64,000 bases of DNA from Desulfobacterales bacterium. GTDB lineage: Bacteria > Desulfobacterota > Desulfobacteria > Desulfobacterales > JARGFK01. The translations under genes were made by a program, and so were the position numbers. Position 1 is the stretch's first letter; every line of letters starts with the position of its first letter. The stretch spans positions 1 through 64,000 of the forward strand of contig JARGFK010000009.1 in NCBI GenBank assembly GCA_029211065.1, read 5' to 3'. The notes under the pieces are model-generated. The model had not been told where the DNA came from. It saw nothing but the letters and a program-made list of their open reading frames with translations, and did no database searches. Positions 52,570-61,156 of the stretch are shown in pieces.

Positions 52570-52763
52570 TCATTTTTTCAACTTTAAAAAACTATATGAG
52601 AATTAATAACTTTTAATTCCACGAGCCCAGTGGTTAATCCCGCCTTTGGCGGGACTCTGCCAATTGAGCTATCGGGGATCATTTTTTCAACTTTAAAAAA
52701 CTATATGAGAATTAATAACTTTTAATTCCACGAGCCCAGTGGTTAATCCCGCCTTTGGCGGGA
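52546..52763. repeat. Perfect 109-bp tandem duplication carrying the tRNA-Asn 5' half
   Basis: Copies at 52546-52654 and 52655-52763 are identical over all 109 bases. Each contains the 5' 24 bases of tRNA-Asn, its AT-rich upstream leader, a short CCACGAGCCCAGTGGTTAA segment with the tRNA anticodon-arm 3' side, and one TCCCGCC-TTT-GGCGGGA hairpin (52638-52654 and 52747-52763). The first copy overlaps the intact tRNA gene. Beyond the second copy another diverged 5' end (GAGCTATTAGGGAT at 52797-52810) is joined to a different hairpin, GCCCCGTCACGGGC. Confidence 0.9.
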
Positions 52764-52886
52764 CTATGCCTGACCTGCCCCGTCACGGGCGCGGTTGAGC
52801 TATTAGGGATTAAATCGAAACCTTTTTGTTAATAGAGAAAGCAACCAAAGTCAAGCAAAAATAAATGAAACAATATCAGCCGGTTC

Positions 52887-54662
52887 TTATTTGATTTTGA
52901 TGTTCAGCTCCTTTAATTGTTCGGCGGCGGCTTCCGAAGGTGCGTTGGTCAGCAGGCAGGCGGCCTTCTGGGTCTTGGGAAACGCGATGACATCCCGGAT
53001 GGAAGCCTGCCGACAGAGGAGCATTACCAGCCGGTCGAATCCGAAAGCGATCCCGCCGTGGGGCGGCGCACCGGATTCCAGGGCCTCCAGCAGAAATCCA
53101 AATTTTTCTTCGTAAGCCTCAGGGGCCAATCCCAGGGCGGAAAACACCATTTTCTGAATATCGATCTGATGGTTGCGGATGCTCCCGCCGCCGATTTCCG
53201 AGCCGTTCAAGACCAGGTCATAGGCCCGGGAGCGGACCGCCAGGGGGTTCTCCTGCAACAGGGCATAGTCATCTTCAACAGGTGCGGTAAAGGGGTGGTG
53301 CATCGCCTGATAGCGCTTTTCGGTTTCATCGAATTCAAGCAGGGGAAACCGGGTCACCCATACAAACCGGAATTCATCCTCGTTGATCAGACCGAGCTTC
53401 CTGCCCAGGTGATTGCGCAGGTGCCCCAGGGCCTCGTTGGTAACCCTGGGCTGGTCCGCCACAAAGAACACAAGGTCTCCGGGTTCAATTTCAATGCGCC
53501 GGGTTAAGGCCGCCTTTTCCTCATCGCTGAAAAATTTGGCGAGGGGAGACTGCCAGCCGTCCTCCCGGACCTTTATCCAGGCAAGGCCCATGGCCCGGTA
53601 AACCGACACAAACGCCGTCAGGTCGTCAATCTCCTTGCGCGACAGATCGATCCTCCCTTTGGCGTTCAGGGCTTTGACGATGCCCCCTTTTTCGACAACA
53701 CTTGAAAACACTTTAAACGCCGACCCGGCCACGATATCGGAAACATCCTTTAGTTCAAGACCGAAACGGACATCGGGCTTATCCAGGCCGAAACGGCCGA
53801 CAGCTTCCCCATAGGTCAGGCGTTCAAACGGCAGGGTCAACTTCAGTCCGTGGACATCATTAAAAACCGCTGCCATCATCTCCTCGGCAACGGCCATGAC
53901 ATCGTCTTCCCCTACAAACGACATCTCCATGTCGATCTGGGTAAACTCGGGCTGACGGTCGGCCCGCAGGTCTTCGTCCCGGAAACAGCGCACAATCTGA
54001 TAATAGCGGTCATACCCCGCTATCATCAGAAGCTGCTTGAAAATCTGCGGCGATTGCGGCAGGGCATAAAATTGCCCCGGATTGACCCGGCTGGGGACCA
54101 GATAATCCCGGGCGCCCTCCGGCGTACTGCGGGTTAGAAAGGGTGTTTCTATATCCAGAAACCCGCGACCGTTTAAAAACTGCCGCACCGACATGGCAGC
54201 CTTGTGCCGCATCATCAGATTCTGTTGAAACTGATTGCGGCGAAGGTCGATGTGGCGGTATTTCAGACGCACCATTTCCGACACGTCGACAGCATCTTCA
54301 ATCAAAAACGGCGGCGTTTTGGCCTCGTTCAGCAGCTTCAGCTCCGACACCGTCACTTCGATTTCGCCGGTTTTCAGGTTGGGGTTGATCATCCCCTCCG
54401 GTCGGTTGTCCACCCGGCCCCGCACGCCGATGACAAATTCATTTCGGATGGCATGGGCCTTGGCGTGGACCTGTTCGTTTACCTCCGGGTTGAAAACCAC
54501 CTGGGTGATCCCTTCGCGGTCCCGCAGGTCGACAAAAATAACGCCGCCGTGATCCCGGCGCCGCTGAACCCAGCCCATCAGGATGACTTCCCTGCCGACA
54601 TCCGCCGCGTTCAGGGTGTTGCAGTGATGGGTCCGTCTCATATCTCCAAGTATATCTGACAA
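52887..54662 (-). CDS. aspS: Aspartyl-tRNA synthetase, probably non-discriminating
   Basis: The 591-residue class II synthetase has the OB-fold anticodon domain ([20 protein letters not shown]), motif 2 region [20 protein letters not shown] near 210, the bacterial GAD insertion (about 290-420) and motif 3 [14 protein letters not shown] near 535. The residues His in RRRDHGG and Gly in RPEGM correspond to the His31/Gly83 pair associated with AspRS that also charges tRNA-Asn. Start: TTG at 54662, eight bases after AAAGGAG, giving [13 protein letters not shown]; the ATG at 54641 is the alternative. It follows hisS on the same strand, with tRNA-Asn downstream. Confidence 0.94.
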   Translation of the reverse strand: MSDILGDMRRTHHCNTLNAADVGREVILMGWVQRRRDHGGVIFVDLRDREGITQVVFNPEVNEQVHAKAHAIRNEFVIGVRGRVDNRPEGMINPNLKTGEIEVTVSELKLLNEAKTPPFLIEDAVDVSEMVRLKYRHIDLRRNQFQQNLMMRHKAAMSVRQFLNGRGFLDIETPFLTRSTPEGARDYLVPSRVNPGQFYALPQSPQIFKQLLMIAGYDRYYQIVRCFRDEDLRADRQPEFTQIDMEMSFVGEDDVMAVAEEMMAAVFNDVHGLKLTLPFERLTYGEAVGRFGLDKPDVRFGLELKDVSDIVAGSAFKVFSSVVEKGGIVKALNAKGRIDLSRKEIDDLTAFVSVYRAMGLAWIKVREDGWQSPLAKFFSDEEKAALTRRIEIEPGDLVFFVADQPRVTNEALGHLRNHLGRKLGLINEDEFRFVWVTRFPLLEFDETEKRYQAMHHPFTAPVEDDYALLQENPLAVRSRAYDLVLNGSEIGGGSIRNHQIDIQKMVFSALGLAPEAYEEKFGFLLEALESGAPPHGGIAFGFDRLVMLLCRQASIRDVIAFPKTQKAACLLTNAPSEAAAEQLKELNIKIK

Positions 54663-54798
54663 ATTTTTGACTCCTTTTAAGCAGCTGTCCCTCACCGGTC
54701 TTTTTTACAAAACAAATGCCGCGTACGCAAACTGGCAAATTGTTCCCGCAAAGGGCATGAAACTGTTTTCGGCAGATCGTACCTTCCGCTTCCCGTGA

Positions 54799-56070
54799 TT
54801 ATAAAGGTTTCGACTCTCTCCGGACAATGGCGGCTATCTTTTCAACAATCCCTGCCAGCGGAAGTACGGTCTGTTCCTTGGTTGCCATATTTCGCAGGAG
54901 GATTTCGCCTTTATCCAGTTCATTCGCGCCGACGATCAACACGTAAGCCGCACCCAGGCGGTTGGCCCGCTTCATCAGACTTTTCAAGCTTTTCCCGCCC
55001 AAATCCATTTCCGTTGTGACGCCTGCCAGCCCCAGCGCACAGGACCAGTCAAACGTCACCTGCATGCTCTCTTCGCCCAGGGCAGCCACAAACACGTCCG
55101 GCTTTTTAATAAAATCGGAACGTTCCAGCCCAGCCACTTCCACCAGCCGGTCAAGCCCGATGGCAAAACCGATCGCCGGCATGTCCGGCCCGCCCAGCAG
55201 TTGAATCAGACCGTCGTAGCGCCCGCCGCCGGCAATCGCGTTCTGGGCGCCCAGTGAGTGGGTCTGGATCTCAAAAGCCGTGCGCGTGTAATAGTCAAGG
55301 CCCCGGACCAAACGGCTGTTGATGGTATAGGAAATATTGAGGCGACCGAGGGCATCCTGGACCGTTTTGAAATGGGTTTTGCAGTCGGCGCATAAAAAAT
55401 CCAGCAGGGACGGGACTCCGGTGATGGCTTCTTGGCAGGTCGGCACCTTGCAGTCCAGCACCCTTAACGGGTTGCGGTCGCTTCGCCGCAGGCAATCCGT
55501 GCAAAGCTTTTCTTTAACGCCGGACAGAAAACCGGAAAGCGCCGCTTTAAACGCCGGGCGGCAGGCCGGGCAGCCCAGTGAGTTCAGCTGGACTTCGGTA
55601 TCTTTGACCGACAGCCGCGAGAACAGCGTCACCAGCATAAAGATGAGCTGGGCGTCTATCAGGGGCGACTCCACCCCCAGGACCTCGGCATTGATTTGGT
55701 AAAACTGCCGGTAGCGCCCTTTCTGGGGCCTTTCCCGGCGGAACATGGGACCGATGGTATAAAATTTCTGAACCGGATCCTGGGCATAAAGCTTGTGCTG
55801 GACATAGGACCGGACAATGGATGCGGTCGCCTCCGGCCGCAGGGTCACCAGGTCCCCCTTGCGATCCGGAAAGGTGTACATTTCCTTTTCCACGATATCG
55901 GTGTCTTCACCGATGCTCCTGGCAAAAAGCTCGGATTTTTCCAGCAGCGGCAGCCGGATTTCACTGAAGCCATAGGCCTCAAAAAGATCCACGGTCGTCT
56001 TTTCAATATGCTGCCAGAGCTCCCCCTCGCCGGGCAGTATGTCTTTGAACCCTCTGATTAACTGAATCAT
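54799..56070 (-). CDS. hisS: Histidyl-tRNA synthetase
   Basis: The 423-residue class II enzyme has IRGFKDILPGE at the start, motif 2 YTIGPMFRRERPQKGRYRQFYQ near 110, and the histidine-specific LVRGLDYYTRTAFE near 258 with GGGRYDGLI following. The C-terminal anticodon domain starts near 330. A Cys-containing insertion (CPACRPAF, CADCKTHF, CTDCLRR) forms a zinc-binding-like patch seen in many deltaproteobacterial HisRS. The ATG at 56070 is preferred to TTG at 56076. It heads the hisS-aspS pair. Confidence 0.95.
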   Translation of the reverse strand: MIQLIRGFKDILPGEGELWQHIEKTTVDLFEAYGFSEIRLPLLEKSELFARSIGEDTDIVEKEMYTFPDRKGDLVTLRPEATASIVRSYVQHKLYAQDPVQKFYTIGPMFRRERPQKGRYRQFYQINAEVLGVESPLIDAQLIFMLVTLFSRLSVKDTEVQLNSLGCPACRPAFKAALSGFLSGVKEKLCTDCLRRSDRNPLRVLDCKVPTCQEAITGVPSLLDFLCADCKTHFKTVQDALGRLNISYTINSRLVRGLDYYTRTAFEIQTHSLGAQNAIAGGGRYDGLIQLLGGPDMPAIGFAIGLDRLVEVAGLERSDFIKKPDVFVAALGEESMQVTFDWSCALGLAGVTTEMDLGGKSLKSLMKRANRLGAAYVLIVGANELDKGEILLRNMATKEQTVLPLAGIVEKIAAIVRRESKPL

Positions 56071-56227
56071 TTTCAATGTCTTTTCGTCATAAACAGTTAC
56101 TTAAATTTAACTATGTATCCTAATAAAAACGGATTAGTCAATATTAATATTTCAGGCTCTTCTACCAATTGGGAGAAATGGTCCATGGGTTAAGGGGTCA
56201 GGGCTTAAAACGTTTTTCCTTTTTCCA

Positions 56228-56325
56228 AGATGCTTGGAGGCTATGATGCCAGGAAGATTCCTGATTCGCTTTCGCATGCGTTCCGGCTTGCCAGCATCCC
56301 GGCTTTCCAGCCTATCACTTATTTC
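56228..56325. repeat. Octamer-phased intergenic repeat, copy 2
   Basis: GATGCTTG, GAGGCTAT, GATGCCAG, GAAGATTC followed by GCTTGCCA, GCATCCCG, GCTTTCCA, GCCTATCA are in 8-base phase and match the order of motifs at 4470-4545. This is the main content of the 387-base spacer between hisS and the TRAP genes; no gene is seen there. Confidence 0.6.
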
Positions 56326-56457
56326 ACCTGAACTCTTGAACCCCCGACCTCCTGAATCCTTCCGGATTAACAACTGATCTGGAGACGATCCCATTTTATG
56401 CCTATTGGCTTTTCCGCGGATATTTGTTATCTATCACTATTGATGAAGGGGTGATAC

Positions 56458-57435
56458 ATGCTGAACAGAATACTGCTGCTGATTTTCGTTTTTGTTTGTT
56501 TATTATCTGCCGAAGCAATGGCCGCGACCCGGATTAAACTGGGGGTCGTCACCAAACCCGGCTCCGCCCAGAATATCGTTGCTGAAAAATTTAAAGAACT
56601 CGCCGAAAAACGATCCGGAGGAGGCCTCCAGGTCCAGATATTTCACTCAAGCGCCATCGGCAATGAAACCGAAATCCTGCAGCAGATCCAGATGAATACC
56701 ATCCAGATGGGCATCATTACCGACGGCCCGTTTGACACCTTCGATCCCATTGTCCGGGTCATCAATTACCCTTTCTTATTTAAGGACAACGCCCAGGCCG
56801 ATGCCATTCTGGACGGCCCCCTGGGCGCCCGGATATTAAAAAGCCTTGAAAGCTCCGGTTTTAAGGGCCTGTGTTTTTCCGAAAACGGCTTCAGAAACCT
56901 TACCAACAGCAAGCGCCCGGTCAGGGGTCCGGCGGATATTAAAGGACTAAAAATCAGGGTCATGGCGTCGGCGCTTCACAAAGCGATCTGGCAGGCGCTG
57001 GGCGCCAATCCCACCCCCATGCCGTGGCCGATTTATACCGAGCTGGAACAAGGCGTTATCGACGGCCAGGAAAACCCCCTGTGGGTCATGGAAGTCTATA
57101 AATTTTATGAGATCCAGAAATACATGACCCTGACCCGCCACGTCTATTCGTCCCATATTGACGTGGCTTCGCTCAAGTGGTGGCAAACGCTGGATTCCGC
57201 CACCCAGGGGATGATCCAACAAACCATTTACGAATCGGCCCTTTTCCAGCGGGCGGACAATCGCGCCAAGGACGGCGAGCGTCTCAGGCTCCTGAAAGAA
57301 AAAGGGATGGTGGTGGATGAAAACCCGGATGTCGGCGCTCTGCGCGCCAGGGTTTCCGGTCTAAAAGATTTGGACCTTTTCCGGTCGCCCCCTGTTCAGG
57401 CGCTTCTTTTGGAAATGCTCGGGGCTACCCGATAA
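56458..57435 (+). CDS. dctP: TRAP transporter solute-binding protein DctP
   Basis: The 325-residue periplasmic protein has a signal peptide (LLLIFVFVCLLSAEAMA) and the DctP/TeaA fold: IKLGVVTKPGSAQNIVAEKF, FKGLCFSENGFRNLTNSKRPV and IKGLKIRVMAS with the carboxylate-binding Arg. YTELEQGVIDGQENPLWV near 195 is also present. It delivers a C4-dicarboxylate, keto acid or similar organic acid to DctQM. The ATG at 56458 has GAAGGGGTG upstream. A repeat-filled spacer of 249 bases separates it from dctQ. Confidence 0.93.
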   Translation: MLNRILLLIFVFVCLLSAEAMAATRIKLGVVTKPGSAQNIVAEKFKELAEKRSGGGLQVQIFHSSAIGNETEILQQIQMNTIQMGIITDGPFDTFDPIVRVINYPFLFKDNAQADAILDGPLGARILKSLESSGFKGLCFSENGFRNLTNSKRPVRGPADIKGLKIRVMASALHKAIWQALGANPTPMPWPIYTELEQGVIDGQENPLWVMEVYKFYEIQKYMTLTRHVYSSHIDVASLKWWQTLDSATQGMIQQTIYESALFQRADNRAKDGERLRLLKEKGMVVDENPDVGALRARVSGLKDLDLFRSPPVQALLLEMLGATR

Positions 57436-57485
57436 ATATCCGATCCCAGAGGGAATTTGCTCTGTTAGAATTTCATTCACTTATT

Positions 57486-57645
57486 GAAATTCCAAATGTC
57501 AAATTCCAAATATCAAACAAATTCCAATGACCAAAATTCGAAAATTTAAACAATTTTTCGTCCTGAAAAATTTTGGTCATTGAACATTGGGATTTGAGAT
57601 TTTTTTGAAATTTGATGCTTTGATTTTGTATTTTAAAAACAAAAA
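57486..57645. repeat. Inverted heptamer-phased repeat
   Basis: Units GAAATTC, CAAATGT, CAAATTC, CAAATAT, CAAACAA, ATTCCAA, TGACCAA, AATTCGA run in exact phase from 57486. Inverted units TTGGTCA, TTGAACA, TTGGGAT, TTGAGAT follow from about 57573. It fills the spacer between dctP and dctQ. Confidence 0.75.
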
Positions 57646-57684
57646 TCCTGCAGTTAAAACAACAGGATAAAGACTCCCTCCAAA

Positions 57685-58200
57685 ATGGGTTTCCCCAAGA
57701 TGTCAGAAACTTACATGTCACCCCTTGACCGGTTGAGCACAACACTCAACGCAACCATCGAAAAATCCCTTTTCGTGATCGGTTTCAGCATGGCGGCGCT
57801 GGTGGCCGTACAGGTTTTTTTTCGCTATGTCCTGAATCATTCCCTGTTCTGGTCTGAAGAACTGGCCCGCTTTCTGCTGATCTGGCTTACCTTTCTGGGC
57901 GCTTCGGTGGCTTATCATCGCCGTGCCCACCCGGGTATCGATATGTTTTCATTGCTGCTCCCCGCCTGTCTTAAGAAATCGGCCGTCATCTGTGTCCATC
58001 TGGCTTCCATAGGCCTGTTCAGCGTAATGATCGTATACGGATGTCAATTTGCGTATTTTGTCCGGCTGCAGATTTCGCCGGCGCTGTATCTGCCGAAATG
58101 GATAATCTTCGGTATTGTTCCATTCAGCGGCGGGGTTCTCATGCTCCACGCACTGGCCCTTTTTGTAAGAGGCTTAAAAGAGGACAGCCGTGGCCGCTGA
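57685..58200 (+). CDS. dctQ: TRAP transporter small permease DctQ
   Basis: The 171-residue membrane protein has four helices (about 30-50, 63-83, 100-122, 138-160) and the DctQ pattern VFFRYVLNHSLFWSEELARFLLIWLTFLGASVAYHR. It links the binding protein to the large permease. Three ATGs (57685, 57700, 57715) could start it and none has a clear ribosome site. It overlaps dctM by 11 bases. Confidence 0.9.
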   Translation: MGFPKMSETYMSPLDRLSTTLNATIEKSLFVIGFSMAALVAVQVFFRYVLNHSLFWSEELARFLLIWLTFLGASVAYHRRAHPGIDMFSLLLPACLKKSAVICVHLASIGLFSVMIVYGCQFAYFVRLQISPALYLPKWIIFGIVPFSGGVLMLHALALFVRGLKEDSRGR

Positions 58201-59470
58201 AATCCTCATCCTATCCATGCTGTTTCTATTTGCCGTCAACACCCCCATCGCCATTGCCATCGGCGCCGCTTCGATTATCGGGATTCTGGCCCAGGGTGAT
58301 TTTTCCCTGATGATGGTCGTTCAGCGCATGGCAGGCGGTACCGATTCTTTTCATCTCCTGGCGGTACCGCTGTTTATGTTTGCAGGCGTCATCATGGAAG
58401 CCGGCGGCATCAGCAAAAGGATCATTGCGTTTGCAAACGCACTGGTGGGCTGGCTGCCGGGGGGGCTGGCTGCGGTTGCGATTGTGTCGGCGATGTTTTT
58501 TGCCGGCATCTCCGGTTCGGCCGCCGCCGATACCGCCGCGGTGGGCGCCGTCCTGATTCCGGCCATGAAAAAATCCGGCTACAAGTCCGACTTTGCCGCG
58601 GCCGTCCAGGCAGCCGGGGGCTCTATCGGCGTTATCATTCCGCCGTCCATACCGATGATTATCTTCGGCTTTTTAACCGGCGCCTCCATCAACCAGCTTT
58701 TTGCCGCCGGCATTCTGCCGGGTATCATGATCGGTATTTCCTTGATCGCCGTTACCACCCTGATTTCATCACGAAACGGCTATGCCGCCACAAACCGTTT
58801 TTCAATCCACACGGTCTGGCAAACATTTAAGCAGGCCCTGCTGGCCCTGGGGGCACCGGTCATTATCCTTGGCGGAATCCTGTTCGGTATTTTCACGGCC
58901 ACCGAATCCGCTGCCGTGGCCGTAACTTATACCCTGTTTGTCGGCCTTTTTGTTTATCGCAACATAAAAATAAAGGACCTTGCCGCTCTTTTCATTGACG
59001 GCGCCGTCACCGCTTCGATCGTCATGTTCATTATTGCCACGGCATCGGTCTTCAGCTGGCTCGCCGCCATTGAAGACATGCCCGCCCGTCTGGCCGGGTC
59101 GCTGCTGGGGATTACATCGGATCCCATCCAATTGCTGCTGCTCATCAACCTGGTCCTCCTCATCGCCGGAACATTTGTTGAAACAACCGCCGCCCTGATC
59201 CTGCTGGTTCCCATGATCACGGCCATGCTCCCCTCCCTGGGGATTAGTCTGATTCAACTCGGGGCCATTGTCGTCACCAACCTGGCCATCGGCATGCTGA
59301 CCCCGCCCCTGGGAATCTGCCTGATCGTATCCAGCGCCATTTCCAAAGACAGCATCGCTGCCGTCAGCCGGCGCATATGGCCGCTCCTGCTGGTTCTGAT
59401 CGCCAATCTGCTGCTCATCACTTTCTTCTCGCCCCTGACCATGTGGCTGGCCCGCATGGTTGCCGGATAA
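58190..59470 (+). CDS. dctM: TRAP transporter large permease DctM
   Basis: The 426-residue protein has about 12 membrane helices and DctM signatures LLAVPLFMFAGVIMEAGGIS, FAGISGSAAADTAAVGAVLIP and GGSIGVIIPPSIPMIIFG. It forms the sodium-driven import channel with DctQ. The GTG at 58190 follows AGAGGA at five bases and is used as start; the overlap with dctQ implies coupled translation. With DctP this is a complete separate-subunit TRAP system, distinct from the TAXI system at 39.7-42.7 kb. Confidence 0.94.
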   Translation: MAAEILILSMLFLFAVNTPIAIAIGAASIIGILAQGDFSLMMVVQRMAGGTDSFHLLAVPLFMFAGVIMEAGGISKRIIAFANALVGWLPGGLAAVAIVSAMFFAGISGSAAADTAAVGAVLIPAMKKSGYKSDFAAAVQAAGGSIGVIIPPSIPMIIFGFLTGASINQLFAAGILPGIMIGISLIAVTTLISSRNGYAATNRFSIHTVWQTFKQALLALGAPVIILGGILFGIFTATESAAVAVTYTLFVGLFVYRNIKIKDLAALFIDGAVTASIVMFIIATASVFSWLAAIEDMPARLAGSLLGITSDPIQLLLLINLVLLIAGTFVETTAALILLVPMITAMLPSLGISLIQLGAIVVTNLAIGMLTPPLGICLIVSSAISKDSIAAVSRRIWPLLLVLIANLLLITFFSPLTMWLARMVAG

Positions 59471-59704
59471 ATTGTTTTGAGGATTAATTGGGCGGTTCAC
59501 AAAAATATTTTCCGATTGAGTTGTTTCGTTCGGGTCATGGCTGTGAAATCCAGAACAGCGGGATCCGCCTACTGGCCCATATTTGTCTGTTCTGAAATAA
59601 CGATTTATCTATAAGAATTTACTGGTAATTATGTATAAAATATGCCCTATGATTTACAGGATTTTAAGCCATTAACCCTCATAACCTTGCAAATTATCTA
59701 TAGC

Positions 59705-60290
59705 ATGAAACCAAAAAAATTACCCCGGAAGAATCGACAAAGAGATTTGATTCGCCCTGAGCTATCAAAGATTATCGATTCCAGACATGCATTGGTCAAG
59801 TTAGCCCAGGCAGTCGAGTGGGATCGTATGGACGAACTGTTTGGCAAGACCTATTGTTTGATAACGGTCGACCCGGCGTCAGCACCCGATTGATGGTTGC
59901 CCTTCATTACTTGAAATACACCCACAACCTCACTGGCAAGGGAAAAGCGCACAAGCGTTACGAGTTTGTCTGCAAAGTCAGTGTGGCTGCCACCAGTCGC
60001 GGCGGCTGGTTCGTTGGAGCGATGGCAACCCACGGCAATCCATATGATGGATACACGCTCAAGGATGCTTAGGAGCAAATCAAACGAATTGTTCAGCGTC
60101 CGGAACAAGTGTTTGTGGATCAGGGATATCGGGGTCATGGGTACGAAGGCAACGTCCAGGTCCATGTGGATAAACACCATCGTGGCGGAACCGCAAAGAG
60201 TCTATGGCTATAGATGAAACGCAGGGCAGCCATTGAGCCAGGTATCGGTCATCTGAAAAGAGAGCAAATGAATATAATCCAGCGGTGATA
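59705..60290 (+). pseudogene. IS5-like transposase remnant
   Basis: The sequence begins MKPKKLPRKNRQRDLIRPEL, continues LVKLAQAVEWDRMDELFGKTY, then needs a frame change near 59865 to continue GRPGVSTRLMVALHYLKYTHNL. These match the N-terminal part of IS5-group transposases. After THNL an internal deletion joins directly to AHKRYEFVCKVSVAATSRGG and MATHGNPYDGYTL. A nonsense codon follows (TAG at 60070-60072), then FVDQGYRGHG and a second TAG. It is a dead element with frameshift, deletion and stops. No terminal inverted repeats were identified. The rest of the 840-base gap has no gene. Confidence 0.8.
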
Positions 60291-60310
60291 CATAAATTTG
60301 GATATATCGG

Positions 60311-61144
60311 TTATTTTTCGTGAAAAATAATTTTACATTTCAACCCCGGTGGCAGTCGCAGCTCCGGGTTCGGCAGTTCCAGTCGAACCCCAAACGTACC
60401 GCTGGCAGCGTCGATCACCCTATCTATAATGGTCACGCCAGCCGAATGGGAGCCGCCCACCGGCGCTTCCGGCTTGATCGTCGCCCGCATGCCCGGCTTG
60501 ACCCGGCTCCACATGCTGACAGGCAGAATCACTTCCACATTCAACGGATCGATTTCCGCAAGCTTGAATATCGGCTGGTTTTCAACATACTCGCCGACAT
60601 TTAAAAATCGGTCCTCTACAACCCCATCGAAAGGACTTAAAATAATTTTTCGCTGCACCACCTCCTGCGCCTGATTAAACTCCAGCTCGGCCAGCCGTTT
60701 GTTTTCCAGGGCTTCGGCCAGCTGAAGTTCAGCCAGGATTCGCTTGGTCTCCACAGTGTCCCACTCTTGCAAAGGAAGCGCATTTTTGTCATACAGACTC
60801 TTTATACGCTGCTGGTTGCGCTGGGCAAATTCAAGTTCCGCCCGTTTCGCTTTGATGCTCGCTTCAAGCTCGGCCCGCGCCCTGGCAAGCGCCATCGTTG
60901 CCTTTTCAACGCCTGACTGGAGCGTTACCAGCACCTGGCCTTTTGTTACCCGGTCCCCCCGATCAACCGTCACGGTTTCAATGATCCCCACGACAGGGCT
61001 GCCGACCTTGACCACCAGATGGGGCTCAATTAACCCCTCATACTCGATGATTTCCTGGGCTATCGGTTCGGAAACAAACAGCCCCAAAGACAGGCCCATA
61101 ATAACCCAGAGTAGCGGTACGCGAATATCTTTTAGCAAAAGCAT
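60311..61144 (-). CDS. HlyD/RND-type periplasmic adaptor protein
   Basis: The 277-residue membrane fusion protein has an N-terminal membrane anchor or signal (VPLLWVIMGLSLGLFV). Then come lipoyl halves VGSPVVGIIETVTVDRGDRVTKGQVL and ILSPFDGVVEDRFLNVGEYV around a coiled-coil hairpin (about 80-165), and a beta-barrel. Such adaptors bridge an inner-membrane exporter to the outer membrane. Shine-Dalgarno AGGAGGG abuts the ATG at 61144, so the TTG two codons later (61138) may be the actual start. It is the last gene of the operon with the SecA-like protein, 12 bases downstream of it. No RND pump or TolC gene is in view. Confidence 0.9.
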   Translation of the reverse strand: MLLLKDIRVPLLWVIMGLSLGLFVSEPIAQEIIEYEGLIEPHLVVKVGSPVVGIIETVTVDRGDRVTKGQVLVTLQSGVEKATMALARARAELEASIKAKRAELEFAQRNQQRIKSLYDKNALPLQEWDTVETKRILAELQLAEALENKRLAELEFNQAQEVVQRKIILSPFDGVVEDRFLNVGEYVENQPIFKLAEIDPLNVEVILPVSMWSRVKPGMRATIKPEAPVGGSHSAGVTIIDRVIDAASGTFGVRLELPNPELRLPPGLKCKIIFHEK

Positions 61145-61156
61145 CCCTCCTGTTTG

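Noticed and set aside
49421-52763. Integrated prophage or large genomic island
   Set aside because: tRNA-proximal and rich in accessory genes, but no integrase, phage structural gene or matching far att site is present; the duplicated tRNA ends are only about 360 bases apart.
59642-60072. Intact IS transposase
   Set aside because: A frameshift near 59865, an internal deletion and nonsense codons show it is a dead remnant.
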